64,000 bases of DNA. Origin: Bimastos eiseni. Its lineage: Eukaryota > Annelida > Clitellata > Crassiclitellata > Lumbricidae. Position numbers and translations under genes: made by a program. Shown in pieces: positions 45,354 through 57,180 of this stretch. Location: assembly GCA_959347315.1 (NCBI GenBank), contig OY365810.1:30522734-30586733 (forward strand), in the 5' to 3' direction. Below the pieces are notes generated by a model. It did not search any database. It was not told the origin of the DNA and saw only the letters and a list, made by a program, of their open reading frames with translations. Every line of letters begins with the position of its first letter. Position 1 is the first letter of the stretch.

Positions 45354-45764
45354 TAGGGATGAACCAAGTTTTAATTTCTTGCCGAGTCCGACTACCGAGA
45401 TTTGCGAGTTCAATTTTGCCAAGTCCAAGGCCAAGTTTGGAATATTTAAAAAATCTAGTCCACGTGATGTTTAGATTGGCAGTTTGCACAGCTTTAATGA
45501 ATAATTTAGTTTTACCTTAGTTAGAACTAGGAAATAGTAATGTGTAGGCACTAACAGTAGCAGTATTTGTGTTTTTAATTAGGTGAATTGTCATTTTGTA
45601 AATAATAGCAACAGTTTTGTACTTTTGGTTATGTTAATTGTCATTTTGTAAATAAAAACATCCAATTTTCTTACAGAAAGTTGGAAAGATTAACCCTTTG
45701 ACCCATTGTTTGTCCGAGTCCGAGTAATGCCGATTACCAAGAAAATTGTACTGGTTCATCCCTA
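45354..45764. mobile_element. hAT-type MITE, second copy
   Basis: A 411-bp relative of the element at 5264. Ends are TAGGGATGAACC / GGTTCATCCCTA, and the interior shares CACTAACAGTAGCAGTATTT and GTCCGAGTAATGCCGA. The flanking octamers gattcaat / gactgagt match at 5 of 8, so the duplication is decayed. It sits in the plexin intron between exons w and x. Confidence 0.78.
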
Positions 45765-45798
45765 GACTGAGTGTAGAACGTCTTTTGTTATTCTTTAG

Positions 45799-45968
45799 GT
45801 GACGCTACAGCAATTCGTAGACGATCTGTTTGAGACGCTCTTCAGCACAATCAACCGTGGTTCTGTTCTTCCATTAGCAATCAAACACTTGTTCGATTTC
45901 CTTGACGACCAAGCCATTCACCATGGAATCACTGACCCAGAAGTCGTTCACACATGGAAATCAAACAG
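45799..45968 (+). CDS. PLXNA: Plexin exon x: R-GAP half 2
   Basis: Acceptor attctttag, donor gtgggc. Reads [20 protein letters not shown], then [20 protein letters not shown] and VHTWKSN, all closely matching plexin A. It ends two bases into a codon. A 27-bp tandem repeat begins about 37 bases after the donor, in the intron 45969-47048. Confidence 0.97.
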
Positions 45969-46005
45969 GTGGGCGACACACGAGATTTTCAGTATTATTG
46001 GCATA

Positions 46006-46247
46006 ACCTACATGGCTGCCAAAAAAAAAATGGCATGACCTACATGGCTGACAAAAATGGCATAAGCTGCATGGCTGACAAGAAATGGTATAAGCTACAT
46101 GGTTGTCAAAAAAATGGCATAAGCTACATGGTTGATAAAAATGGCATAAGCTACATGGCTGACAAAAATGGCATAAGCTACATGGCTGACAAAAAAATGG
46201 CATAAGCTGCATGGCTGACAAAAAATGGCATAAGCTACATGGATGTC
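46006..46247. repeat. 27-bp minisatellite
   Basis: About nine units containing ACATGGCTGACAAAAATGGC and ATAAGCT with A-run length variation. One frame reads as MADKNGISY repeats. Confidence 0.93.
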
Positions 46248-47048
46248 GTCATTAGGGACAATATTAGGCATCAATAATAAGACAATATTAAGCATCAGAT
46301 TTTATTTGTTTTATCTTTTAATGATAAGGTTGTATTAAAAGCTTTTGGGAAACAATGCAGCTCGTTTACATGGTGAGGCATTTGTTACACATGTGGAAAG
46401 TCAGCTGAATCTGAGGCACAAATGAATGTTCATTATCTCTCCCGCTTGTAACTGTAATGAAAGCTGTTATCAGAAATTATGTAACACGACTCTAAAGGAT
46501 ACTAATCATAGGCACTCTCTACACTAAATGCTATTAGATTTCATTATGAGCAACGGCTTACTGATAAGCAACAGATGGAATAGAATAGAAGTTTATTGAA
46601 ACCATCATTGAAAGATTCATTACACAGCAAAATAGCATTCATCTGTTTAAGTATAACTAATTAATAAAGTCAATCAGTTAACTAAATATGAAAAGATGGA
46701 CAAAAAGAGTTCCAAAGGGGATTGATCCCTGCTTGGAAGGAACCCCTATTTTCAACAAATTACATAATCATAGTGGATGCTGAGACTATTCGAAAGTGAC
46801 CAGTGTGCAGGCTTCTGCACACACCCTGAGACACACACACTTTCAGAGTTAGCGGATGAGATTCGGTTTGGAGTTCCTGGAGTGTGTTGTGTCGATGAGT
46901 GACAATGGCAGCCAATGAAACCAATGCAATTTGTTCAACTTCTTAGGTAAGTGATGAATGATGGGTCATTGGTTACCATACCTTATCATTAGAAGGTCTG
47001 ACCATTAATGTATTAATATAAAATGTGTTTTTATTGCTGTTGTTGCAG

Positions 47049-47261
47049 TCTACCTCTTCGGTTTTGGGTGAACGTCATAAAGAATCCAGATTTTGTTTTT
47101 GACATCTTTAAGTCGAACATCGTCGACTCGTGTCTTTCTGTCGTTGCACAGACATTTATGGGCAGCTGTGCAATGAGTGAGCTCAAGCTGAGCAAGGACT
47201 CGCCATCGAGTAAACTCCTCTATGCCAAAGACATTCCAAAGTACAAGAAATGGGTTGAAAG
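47049..47261 (+). CDS. PLXNA: Plexin exon y: R-GAP half 2 with second arginine motif
   Basis: Acceptor ttgttgcag, donor gtttgc. Reads [20 protein letters not shown], then [13 protein letters not shown] and [26 protein letters not shown] holds the second conserved arginine of plexin GAPs and is intact. It ends two bases into a codon. The intron 47262-48081 contains a plus-strand LINE 3' remnant. Confidence 0.97.
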
Positions 47262-47344
47262 GTTTGCAACCACTCGACAATTAAATCTCGAGAGTATTGC
47301 TTGATTTTGATGAACTCTGTTGATTTATCAGCATGGCTCAACTC

Positions 47345-47730
47345 TGTCATTTATTAGTTTGTGACTGGCTTTGATGCCTTGTTGGCCAAATACCTCATTT
47401 TGGTCATGTGTCAAATTACAACATGCTGGAGGTTATGCACTGGCTCTCTTACCTGCTTTACCCTTGTCAACCTGAGTCGGGTGCTCAGAGTAGTCGTTCC
47501 CTGTGCTCTGCGACAGCAAATTAATTGGATGCTCTCAGTCCAGTTTGCCCATGCCACCACCATGCATTTTCGGTGGTTAGTCTGATGGTGTGGAATGGCC
47601 TCCCTCTTCAGCTGTGCTTCTCCCTAAGTTGCTCTCTGGCATATTCCATAAGCACTTTAAAACTGTTCTTATTATCCATGCTGGACTTCTGAGTAGTTTC
47701 CTTGTAGAGGTGCTATTTAAATCCACCAAT
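47345..47730 (+). mobile_element. LINE 3' remnant with decayed reading frame
   Basis: Contains AFSVVSLMVWNGLPLQLC, corresponding to RAFS...(V)WN.LP, then after a frameshift HKHFKTVLIIHAG (FK..L), then GAGGTGCTATTTAAATCC and an AATGAATGA tail. Same group as the element at 38154, more decayed. Confidence 0.7.
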
Positions 47731-48081
47731 AAATGAATGAAACTCTGTGTGCTGAAGCTGGTCCTATAATAATTGCTGTAAGACTGCTTTTGTTGTCAAA
47801 CATTTTCCTAAAATTTTATCTTAGTGTAAGCAGCTCTTACTATATGACTGTTTTCAATGCATCAAAGGCAACTATTGCCCACACTCGACAATAGTCCGGT
47901 ACCTCTGACACTAAGCACTTAAATTATAGATAGACAAGTTCTGTTATAGTCTTCTGTGGTTTAGACATGAAGGGAAAGATAACTATAATCCTCTGAGATA
48001 TCTGTAAGTCTTTTGAGTTATCTTATTAGTCATTTGTTATATGCTGCTTCCCTGCTAAGAGTTATTGGATGTCTATTACAG

Positions 48082-48157
48082 ATATTATGAAGACATCCAA
48101 CAAATGCCTGCGATTAGTGAACAAGACATGAATGCAATGCTGAACGAGGAGTCAAAG
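48082..48157 (+). CDS. PLXNA: Plexin exon z: late GAP helix
   Basis: Acceptor ctattacag, donor gtaggc. The join reads ERYYEDI, then QQMPAISEQDMNAMLNEESK, matching RYY.DI..MPAISDQDM.A.L.E.S. It ends in phase 0. The intron 48158-49053 contains a SINE fragment, a LINE-type tail with hairpins and then AT-rich unique sequence. Confidence 0.95.
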
Positions 48158-48271
48158 GTAGGCGGCTGAAAGACCCGAAGTCCTTCTTCTTCACTTGCCT
48201 TGTATTACTAAAATTACTGCCATAAGTACTATCACTGCCCTCCTCTACCCTCCTCCCTTAAGCACACCCTG

Positions 48272-48380
48272 ACCAGCATCCATGTGCATGAAGTGTTAAC
48301 TTCACTCTGTTAGCCTCAGGATAAGGGCTGTTCACCAGTACTCTCCTTCACCTTCTGATCTTCTCACTGACATTTAGTGT
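48272..48380 (-). mobile_element. SINE family A fragment, minus strand
   Basis: Reads GCATGAAGTGTTAACTTCAC, then TTAGCCTCAGGATAAGGGCT and CAGTACTCTCCTTCACC, matching only the tail half of the reversed family. The head is absent or diverged beyond recognition. Confidence 0.5.
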
Positions 48381-48435
48381 ACTCATATTATAGTGGAGTG
48401 TACTTGGGACGGTGTAACACATCTTATCTAATCTA

Positions 48436-48620
48436 ATTATTTATATAGCACCGTTGTCATATTGTCCAAGATAATGTGTACAGCCATCAGCTCATATCTT
48501 GGGCAATATGAGCCATCCCAAACTAATGCTCATATTAGTTTGGAAAGGGAAGGTCAAATCATATAGACAAGAGAAACTAGGATTAGAGGATGAGGTTACA
48601 CTGAATTCCGTGTATTTTGA
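48436..48620 (-). mobile_element. LINE-type 3' tail with hairpins, minus strand
   Basis: TTATTTATATAGCACCGTTG, the reversed terminus, followed by two short perfect inverted repeats (48491-48512 and 48518-48543). Confidence 0.5.
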
Positions 48621-49053
48621 CATAAAATTAATATTAGTAGCTTAATCAATTAGAATGATAATAAAATTAAAATTAACTGTTGTACAGTACCACAATTCAT
48701 TCAAATTTTATGATACATCTTTTTTGAATTGTCATATATTTATAATTGATAGAGAGTATTTTTTGTGCAATGAAAATGAAATTAGAATTATCTAGTATGG
48801 TATTAATAATACTGATATTATACAGAAAAATTTAAATACCAGTACTACTAGTACTTGACTGCATTTTATTGAAATTTCACTTTCGTCACTCACAAAATAC
48901 TCTACCAATAACAAACACAATAAAACTTAAATACAGTATTAACGGTAAGTTTTGCTGTATTTATAAGTGTAAGAGAGTATTTAGTGTGCAATGAAGATGT
49001 GCATGTAATGATGATCTAAGTAGAATAAATAATTGTTTTGATTTTTGTTTTAG

Positions 49054-49128
49054 TCTCATCTGAATGAGTTCAATACAAGTGCTGCTCTCTATGAACTCTA
49101 CCTGTACACAAAGAAGTACAACGATGAT
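49054..49128 (+). CDS. PLXNA: Plexin exon aa: penultimate exon
   Basis: Acceptor tttgttttag, donor gtatgt, 25 codons, phase 0. Reads SHLNEFNTSAALYELYLYTK, then KYNDD, matching the H..EFN...AL.E(I/L)..Y..KY.(D/E) pattern. The intron 49129-50738 holds a diverged pair of related blocks (49500-50030) and otherwise nothing recognised. Confidence 0.95.
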
Positions 49129-49504
49129 GTATGTTATTTAATATGCTCTATGTTGCTTTGGGTCTGTGTTTTCATCGTTAGCTCTTTCATAGCAGAGCAT
49201 CATCTAGTTCCATTTTGTATATCTGATCTTCAAAGAAACAAACTGGAAGTCTTCGTTTGCTAGTTTAAGCTTGTATCATTATGCAGTATTAATGATGAGA
49301 TATCTCTTCTATTTGATTGCATTTAAAGCATAATAATAGGAGACAAGATAAGCATAATATACCAAAAACAGTAGAACTAAGTTCCTACTTTTACCCTTCT
49401 TCTAAATCATCCTATGTTGCTTTCAACTTACTTTGAAGAAGTTAGTTAGTATGGAAAAAATTAAATTACTGATCATGAACTAAATGCATAATCACATATA
49501 TTAC

Positions 49505-50030
49505 ATACTAGCTGGGGTACTTGGTGCCCGGGTAAAGACAGGTTTTTGGCCCTGGCGAGGAGGAAGATGGATGCCGCCCCTCTACTGGGTGTCAGAGGTG
49601 TTCCCCGAGCGAACAGCGTAGGTTACGAGTGAATAGCTGTAAAAGTGTGCAACTGCATAAATGGAGAGACAGACACATACACAGAATCTTGATATACATG
49701 TAAATAAATAGTGTTTATAGTATATACCCATGTGACCGCTTTGTGCAAACGATACTGTATACCGGGGACATGTACGATGTGTAGCAGGTGACACAATCCT
49801 GATGAATAAGAAGGAAACTTTGCTTTTATGGGTGTGTGAGAGGTGTGTCGTATGTTTTTGGCCCTGGAGACCAGGAAGAGGGCGTCTGCGGGTTTCAGGA
49901 ATCCCTCCACTGCATGTCCCAGGTGTTCCCTGAGCCAACGGCGTAGGTTTCGAGTCAATAGCTGTAAAACTGGAAATGCATCGCCAGACAGAGTGACACA
50001 CAGAAAGTCTTCTTTATTTATAAGATTTAT
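49505..50030. repeat. Two diverged copies of a ~150-bp block, possible Helitron-like terminus
   Basis: TTTTTGGCCCTGG...AGGAAGA and GTGTTCCC(C/T)GAGC, then CG(A)CGTAGGTT.CGAGT.AATAGCTGTAAAA, occur near 49540-49640 and again near 49855-49970. The outer left edge ACTAGCTGGGGTACTTGGTG reads in reverse as a GC-rich stem-like stretch ending CTAG|T, the form of a Helitron 3' end. Confidence 0.45.
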
Positions 50031-50738
50031 ATTGAGTTTCTAGGTTGTGAAATTATTGTACATATGGTAAGCATTTCTCAATGGAACTCGTCCTTGTGTC
50101 TCTTGAAACTGTGCAATGTGCATGTGAGTTATGTCTTTATGTTAAATGCATTGTGCCTGGTGTTTATGCTTTGGCCTTTAACTCTAATGTCAATTTATCT
50201 GAGACTCATGAACTCGTGTCCATATAGAAATATGCGATTGAAACCTGCTGTCAAGAGAAATTTATTAACATGGTATATATACTTTATTTTGCATTAAGCA
50301 GAGCAGCTAACTAAAGGAAGTCTAGAACAAAATGACCAAAGCTATTTTACCAACAGATTGGTCCCTCATAGCGTAAGCCATATGCACCCGCAATCTGACA
50401 TGAGACATGGTGTCCCTTACCGACACACCATGACCATTAACTGGACAATTAAGCTCATGTCCGTAACTGATAGTCACTGCTGTCATTTAGTGTGTACTGT
50501 TATTTACCATTGACATACCTTTAAGGAGTTCAAACGAATGTAGGAGTCCATGCCATACAAGTGCATTTTACATAGACCTCTTAGATACTTGATCGGTTGA
50601 GTCTACAATCACTACAGTTTGTTGAGTACATTGCTGCCTTCTACAATACTTCTGTCTTTTCATGTCATATCTCAGTTGTCGCTTCACGACGGTTGGCTAC
50701 ATGTAATATTTCTGTACTGTTGTCATTTCATGTTATAG

Positions 50739-50834
50739 TTTATGCAAGTTCTGGAAGAAGACGAATTTGCCAGGAACCACAAGCTGGCTTTCCGTCTCAA
50801 CCAAGTTCGGTCTGCAATGGACAGCGAGGTCTGA
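50739..50834 (+). CDS. PLXNA: Plexin exon bb: last coding exon and stop
   Basis: Acceptor catgttatag. Reads FMQVLEEDEFARNHKLAFRL, then NQVRSAMDSEV and TGA. Plexins end with a basic amphipathic helix of the form (KLAYKLEQV), so the start and length fit. The last residues are lineage-specific; no PDZ-binding motif of the plexin B type is visible. Confidence 0.95.
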   Translation, partial: FMQVLEEDEFARNHKLAFRLNQVRSAMDSEV

Positions 50835-51566
50835 CGACGTGGCCATTCCTCCCGTTCTGATTATTCACAACACTGGAATAACAGGCATGAATGCAGTGGT
50901 GCCCTCCTCCTCTGTTAACGGCCACTGGCAGTGGACATATTTCCAGCAATAAGAACTGCGTGAACAATTTCATTGGAGCACAAGATCAGATTTGTTGCTT
51001 TCTTGGCAAGCTGGCCTCTTGCGCTTTGACGTCTGCTGTCATCCGGCTGTGGTATTTTACTGTGCCAAGGTATGACTGGCACCTTTAAGTGCCATTTTGT
51101 GCCTAAGATTCGAGTGCCAAACGAGGCAATCAAAATTTGCTGATGTTTTTGGTGTATCTATATAGTTGCATGAACTATGGTTGGATCGCGCTTACGTTAT
51201 GATGTGCTGCGGTTGTTGTGATGTCACAGCTGACTTAAGGTCAGTAATGTAATGTAAGCAACCGTTTATACCATGTACTTTCAGGACATCTACTCAGATG
51301 AAAAAGGAGATGATGTATTGTCGTTGAATATATATCCAGACCTACATTTGCCTACGTCGTATTACGGCCGCCTGCGCAAATATTTGCAGACTGTTTGTCC
51401 GTGTTGTGCGCATGATTTGTTCGTGTGGTGTTTGATTGGTTGATCGTTGGACAGATTGTAATGTGAGCAAAAATCTTGAGCTTTGCTTGTGAACAACGAT
51501 TCTTACTGCCTCTGCTTTGTTAGTTTTTGAACAATGAGCTGAAACTGACTGTAGAAATGTCTGTGA

Positions 51567-51572
51567 AATAAA
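51567..51572 (+). other. Candidate plexin polyadenylation signal AATAAA
   Basis: First good AATAAA downstream of the plexin stop, about 730 bases into the presumed 3' UTR. Other AATAAA hexamers occur at 51876-51881 and 52976-52981, so the real site is not certain. Confidence 0.4.
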
Positions 51573-53139
51573 AATTAGGCGATTCTGAATGCATTTACGC
51601 GTTATGTCTAATTTGAGTCCCATTTTGCTAAGATTTGTTGTGAAATGTGCAGCGCTACAGCAAAAATTTCGTATTGCGTTATGGCCTGTGTGTACAGATG
51701 TATTATAATTTTAGCTTATGCTTATGTGAATTTTTCTGCAGTCTGGTTCAGAATCAAGAATCTAGTAGTGTTTATGCAAATCTGAAAAAAGTTGTAAGAA
51801 CTGATTTAGCACTTTTTATTATTAACAGGAGTGCATGATATTCTAAAAAAGTCGACTATTGTATTCTGTGTTTTGAATAAATATTTTAAGTATGAATCAA
51901 AATTGATTGTTTAGCCCTTTTAAAATGAGAATGTACTGTACTAAGATGTATTGGAAACAAATGCAGCTCATCATTTAAGGATTATATGACACAGATATAT
52001 CTCTCAGGGTTACAAGTGTTATATTTGGTTATCATTTCATTCACGGCCATGTTCTGACGTTATCCAAGGTGTGCTATGGTCGGGCAATAATGAAACGAAA
52101 TAGCAATACGGCCAATGTGAAAGGTTGTCAGAAGAGAGATTAGATTTGTTGTAAGAAATTATATTAGTAGTAACTTTCACAGGAAAGTGTTATCTAGGAT
52201 TACAGATAATGCAAAAGATTGCTCATTGAATTTGAGATTTGTTGTGAAAATGTTTACTCTTGAAAGTTACAAGGTCTCTATTTCGAGTGTTTTGTCGTCA
52301 TGAGATTTGTAGAAGTAGGACCACACACAGTTCATCACAAGATTCATAATGCTAGTCATGGCTCCGGAAAGTCATGAGATGTGTGAAACCGTTCCCTCTA
52401 GATCGAGATGAGGTTTGCTCTAGTCAATTCTCTGTTTTTGTAAAGTTTGCGTTGTGCCTATGAAAACTTTTGCTGATTAATTAATCTTTTTAGATGAGCT
52501 TTTTTGTCATTACCAGACTGGACATCAAACTAGGCATCATTTCTGATGGACAGCATTGTTCAGTTCCAATCATTGTTTACAATTATGTCAAGATTTCTTT
52601 CTGTGCATTTGCTAAGTCTTTATTTCTTACTTTAACCTATCACTTAATTCATACTTTTGCATTGTAGTGGCCTCTGTTTTTAATAATAATAAATTTGGGA
52701 TTTTATATTTGAGTATACTGTAATGAACTTCTGAAACCTGCTGTGCTCTAGTAGCAATTCAATGCTTTTGCTTAATTGGACAATGTTTTCCAAATTTATT
52801 TTGGCTGATTTGTGTGTAGGTATTTTGACCTGGGTATTATAGGCATAGTACTACGGCATTGCATTTGTGTTTGCTGTATTCCACTTTCTGTATAGTGTGA
52901 AGAATATTGAGAACAGCCGAATCTTTGCTTTGTACCATATTATATAAAAGTCATCTGTAATATATTAAAACTTGTAATAAACGACCATCTCGACTGAATC
53001 TGATTTTCTATAAGTGTTACTGAGAGATGAGACAGGGCGTCCAGATAGGGGCAGGTGGGTCCAAAGGCAAATGCCTCCAATTTCAGGTAGGGAGGGATGG
53101 TTTTGAGTCTTAGGGGAGGTATACCTTGCCTTCCTGACA

Positions 53140-53345
53140 CATGGAACTAGAGGGGATAGCCTCTATCACTCTAAGGGATTGACAGCCCGGGGATGAGACG
53201 ATCCTTACAGTAGTCTTTTACCACACGTTGGGTATCCATGTGAAATTGAACGGAGGGTGACGACGGAGGGTAATGAGGAGTGGCTTCCAAGCCAGAATTC
53301 GAACCAAAGACATTAGGACTTGGGGTCTATCTGAAGCGATTTTAC
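53140..53345 (-). mobile_element. tRNA-like SINE candidate, minus strand
   Basis: AAGCCAGAATTCGAACCAAA reads in reverse as a B box (GGTTCGAATTC). The upstream sequence is repeat-like, but no second copy is present in the window. Confidence 0.35.
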
Positions 53346-56044
53346 CATAGGAATATTGAGATAATCTAGGAATATTGAGGTTTCCAGCACTATTTGTTCT
53401 CTGCTATGTCCAGACAGAACCTTTAAGCATAATTGTGATCTTCATTTATCAGTTTTCGAATCTTACTTACAGGTCAAAGGTTGAGGCCCATGGGTGGCGA
53501 TCCCGGGAGACTCAAGGGTACAAGTTCCCTCCCCCACACCTTTTATAGATAAGGAATACGTTATTGATTGTCTGCCCACCTCTCAAACGAGATCGCCGCA
53601 TCTGCTGAGGCCGTATCTCGGCCGTTTCTAGAAGTTCTATTACGAGTGCATAGTTCTCAAACGTTGACATGAATTTGGCAACACACAGCTGTTCAATATT
53701 ATGGAATCGGCAGACAGGTGACGTACGAACTGAGTGTGTTCACAGCACGGTCATCTATGACAAGATCGACTGTCTTGAAATGATCTGAGAGCCGTCAGAT
53801 TAATTAAATAATTAGATAATTAAAAGCATCATCCATCAGTTCTGTGATTTTTCGTGTCCCACAGTACAAGAGTTCCTGCTGTTCATCCGCTATACTCCTG
53901 CACTTGTAAGTTATTGCCAACATGAGTATTGAGTAGACTAATCCACCCTAGTGTTGATGCTGCTGAACTCTTTTACTCTGCGTCTCTGGCTAAATGAGTT
54001 CACTATCAAGAGATTGCCCTCATAGAGGATATCAGTCTATGCACCTCGATTTTTAACCCAGACAAATACCCGGTCATCTGGTTTAATTAACCGTTCCCGT
54101 AAGCTCCTGTGTTGCACCGATCTCTTGATCTCTAAATCCTCTTTGCTTTTCCGACCACCTGTTCGGGAACTTGGAATCATGATTGAATCAGGCTTTCTGT
54201 TGTTTCAAATTCAAGAGCATGCTTGTTTCGTCTTAGATGGAATAATAGATTCAACAGCTTCGATGATAGGCCTACTCTGGATTCAGAATACGTGATAGGC
54301 CTACATGTTGCTGAAATCACATTCAGTCTTATACATGCGTCGAATTTTATCCAGACCCATACGCATTGTGGCAGTTGGCGAACGAATGATATAAAGCTAG
54401 CATAGGCCTATACATACCTTACAGGCCAGCGGTCATCGTACGAGGCTAGCCTATGATTAAAGCAAAGATGATTAAAGAAGTTGCATCGACTTCGCAATTG
54501 GCGTTTAAGAAATGTGGATTTAATATAAATGTATATTTCTAAGCGCCACACAAAAAACGAGTGGCATAGTTTCCATAGATTGCCATGGAGATCAGCCTTA
54601 AAAGATGGCGTCTACGACTCTAACATCTATGACGGTACTATATATATAAAGTCCGTAAGAGCATGGGTGTTTGAAAGGTTTTGATGCTAGTTGATTGGCG
54701 AGAAAGAGTGCACCTCAGAAAAATTGAGCTTGGCCTTTCTATTTTCAAGTATCAGGGAATAGACAGGGATACGTACTACGTAGAGGTAACGAAAACGTAT
54801 TCTTATAATCTTTGTCGGATCGAGCTATATAAAAGTTGCGCGGAGAACGCTAAACCATAGATAATATATTTTATGCGCGCCAGAAAAGCTGAGAAAACGT
54901 CAATACGCCTCTGCTTCTAATAACCGTAGTCTATGCCCAGGCTTTACCACCCGCGAATCACAGGCAGTGCCTCCTGGCGACCCAATATTTCTGTGTCGTC
55001 GATGTCGGTGTAGTGTGTTAGATTTGTTGTTGTGTGCTATTTTGGGTCTGCTTTAAATGATCTCTAACGATACATGAGACCAAATTTCGTGCGTAGTTGT
55101 CAACAGCATTTGTCGACTGGAGTCTGCGACAAAAAATCGGGCATTATGTCGGATTGTGACTGACGACAGACGACATGAGTGGCGTCCGTCGAGCGACCGG
55201 ATTACTCTGAGTCGCATCGCCATCAGTTGTTTCCCCATCCTCTTTGGTCAGTCATGTTTGTTTTCTTAGATATTTTAGCATTAATCAAGAAACTTTCATG
55301 TTTTTTAACTCTTAATTTTGAAGGTTTGCGTGGGACTAAAAAGAATTCTGTTTGTAGTTGAAAACGTTTCAGTCGCATGGACATGTCGTGTATAATTTGC
55401 TGGACCATAAATTATCAGTTATAATATCGACGGGCCTAGTTCCAGTTCCTAGCCCCAGTTTTAAAAAGATACACTTAGTTAGACGGAAAGATTGAATGCA
55501 TTTGGTCCCATATGCGGGCAGACCTTCTGAAACTCGTAATTGTATTTTCAAACTTCTACATCGCCACTCGAAACCCAGGTACCAACTTACAAGCAGCCGA
55601 AACTTGAAGAGTTTGAAAATAACGAATAGAAGCAGTGTAGTGCTGGTATATCACTTCTCATTTATATGGCAGATATGGGTTATAGCAGTAAGTGAGAGCT
55701 TGATTTGTATTTGTTAGTTTAGTTTTAGGCCTTCCTGTTTTTTAAGTTTAGTCATTGCATCCTTGGATTATCTGATCTGTTATGTGTGCTATATTCAATG
55801 GCATGTATAATGTAGGATAATTTGCATTAAAGGATTTGATGATCAGTGTTAGTACCTTGGTAATGTGAGGTTTTCTGTTGCAATTAGGTATAACACTTTC
55901 TCAAGTAGTAGAACTGATTTGAACCATATCAAGTAGCACTGGTGAAACAATTCAATTATGTCATTGAGTCATAATTTAAATAAAGTGACTTTTGCATTTG
56001 CAGTTCAAATATGTTTTCAGATATCATATCTGTGTATATTTTAG

Positions 56045-57180
56045 CTTTGATCTGTGCCAGCTTACTCCAGAATGGCATCAGTAACTGCCTGGCTGCCATT
56101 TGCACGTGCAGCGGCAATAGGATGGGTACCACTGGCGATGAGTCCCATGCCGGCACATCCATTGCCCAAGGGAAAAACTCATGCTGACGAGAAGCTAAAA
56201 ATCAATGTCAGTGGCCAGCAGTTCGAGACATGGCGAAATACGCTCGAAAAGTACCCCGATACATTGCTTGGCTCAAACGAGAAGGATTTCTTCTATGACG
56301 AAGAGGTCAAGGAGTACTTTTTTGACCGAGACCCCGACATTTTCCGCTACGTGCTCAACTACTACCGCACGGGAAAGCTGCACTTTCCGAAATATGCATG
56401 CATAATGGAGTTTGATGAGGAGCTGTCATTCTTTGGAATAATGCCAGACATGATCAGTGAATGCTGCTTCGAGGAATACAAAGATCGTAAGAGAGAGAAC
56501 GGTGAGCGACAGGTGGAAGATCGAGATCCCGAAGAGATGGACGTTCACGATACCAGCCAAACGCTGAAAGAGAAGATGTGGCGGGCATTCGAAAATCCGC
56601 ACACGGGAACTGTAGCACTGGTCTTCTACTACGTAACTGGTTTCTTCATTGCAGTTTCAGTGCTTGCGAATGTTATCGAAACGATCCCGTGCGGTACAAT
56701 TCCGGGCACGGACCAAAACCCGTCGTGCGGGGAACGTTACGAGGTGGCGTTCTTCTGCCTCGACACAGCGTGCGTCATGATTTTCACAGCAGAGTACCTC
56801 CTTAGGCTCTTGGTTGCTCCAAACCGGTGTAAGTTTATGGCCAGTGTGATGAGCATTATAGATGTCGTTGCCATAATGCCCTACTACATTGGACTTGGTA
56901 TTACAGACAATAAGGCTGTGAGCGGTGCTTTCGTGACGCTTCGGGTCTTTAGGGTGTTCAGAATCTTCAAGTTCTCTCGACATTCTGAAGGTCTTCGGAT
57001 CCTCGGCTACACGCTGAAGAGTTGTGCTAGTGAACTAGGCTTTCTGCTGTTCTCGCTGACGATGGCCATTATTATATTTGCCACTGTGATGTTTTATGCG
57101 GAAAAAAATGTCGTAACGACAAAGTTCAAAAGCATTCCAGAGGCATTCTGGTATACGATCGTTACCATGACAACATTGGG
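56045..57180 (+). CDS. KCND: Shal/Kv4-type voltage-gated K+ channel, first coding exon
   Basis: Pore-forming subunit of a fast-inactivating A-type potassium channel in the plasma membrane; acts as a tetramer. The start is ATG 56072 (A at -3, G at +4), giving [18 protein letters not shown], the Kv4 N-terminal helix that in the family binds KChIP and drives inactivation. The acceptor tgtatattttag implies an upstream 5' UTR exon starting near 56045. Residues about 41-135 are the T1 tetramerisation domain with zinc motif HX5CX20CC (H104, C110, C131, C132), followed by YKDRKREN. S1 is about 181-202, S2 223-246, S3 256-276; S4 ([15 protein letters not shown], 290-304) carries the regularly spaced Arg/Lys; S5 is 319-343, and the pore helix ends at TTLG (367-370). 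The donor gtaaga splits the codon of Gly370. No defects seen. Confidence 0.97.

Larger units (their letters stand above)
50835..56044. other. Plexin 3' UTR and intergenic region before Kv4
   Basis: The first part is presumably plexin 3' UTR. Later there is a tRNA-like SINE candidate on the minus strand (53140-53345) and AT-rich unique sequence. Upstream noncoding exon(s) and promoter of the Kv4 gene may lie here, since a splice acceptor precedes its start codon, but I cannot locate them. No other coding sequence is supported. Confidence 0.7.

Noticed and set aside
45799..46205. Extension of the plexin GAP exon into MADKNGISY repeats
   Set aside because: The exon ends at the donor 45968 and joins in phase to 47049; the repeat is intronic and in another frame.
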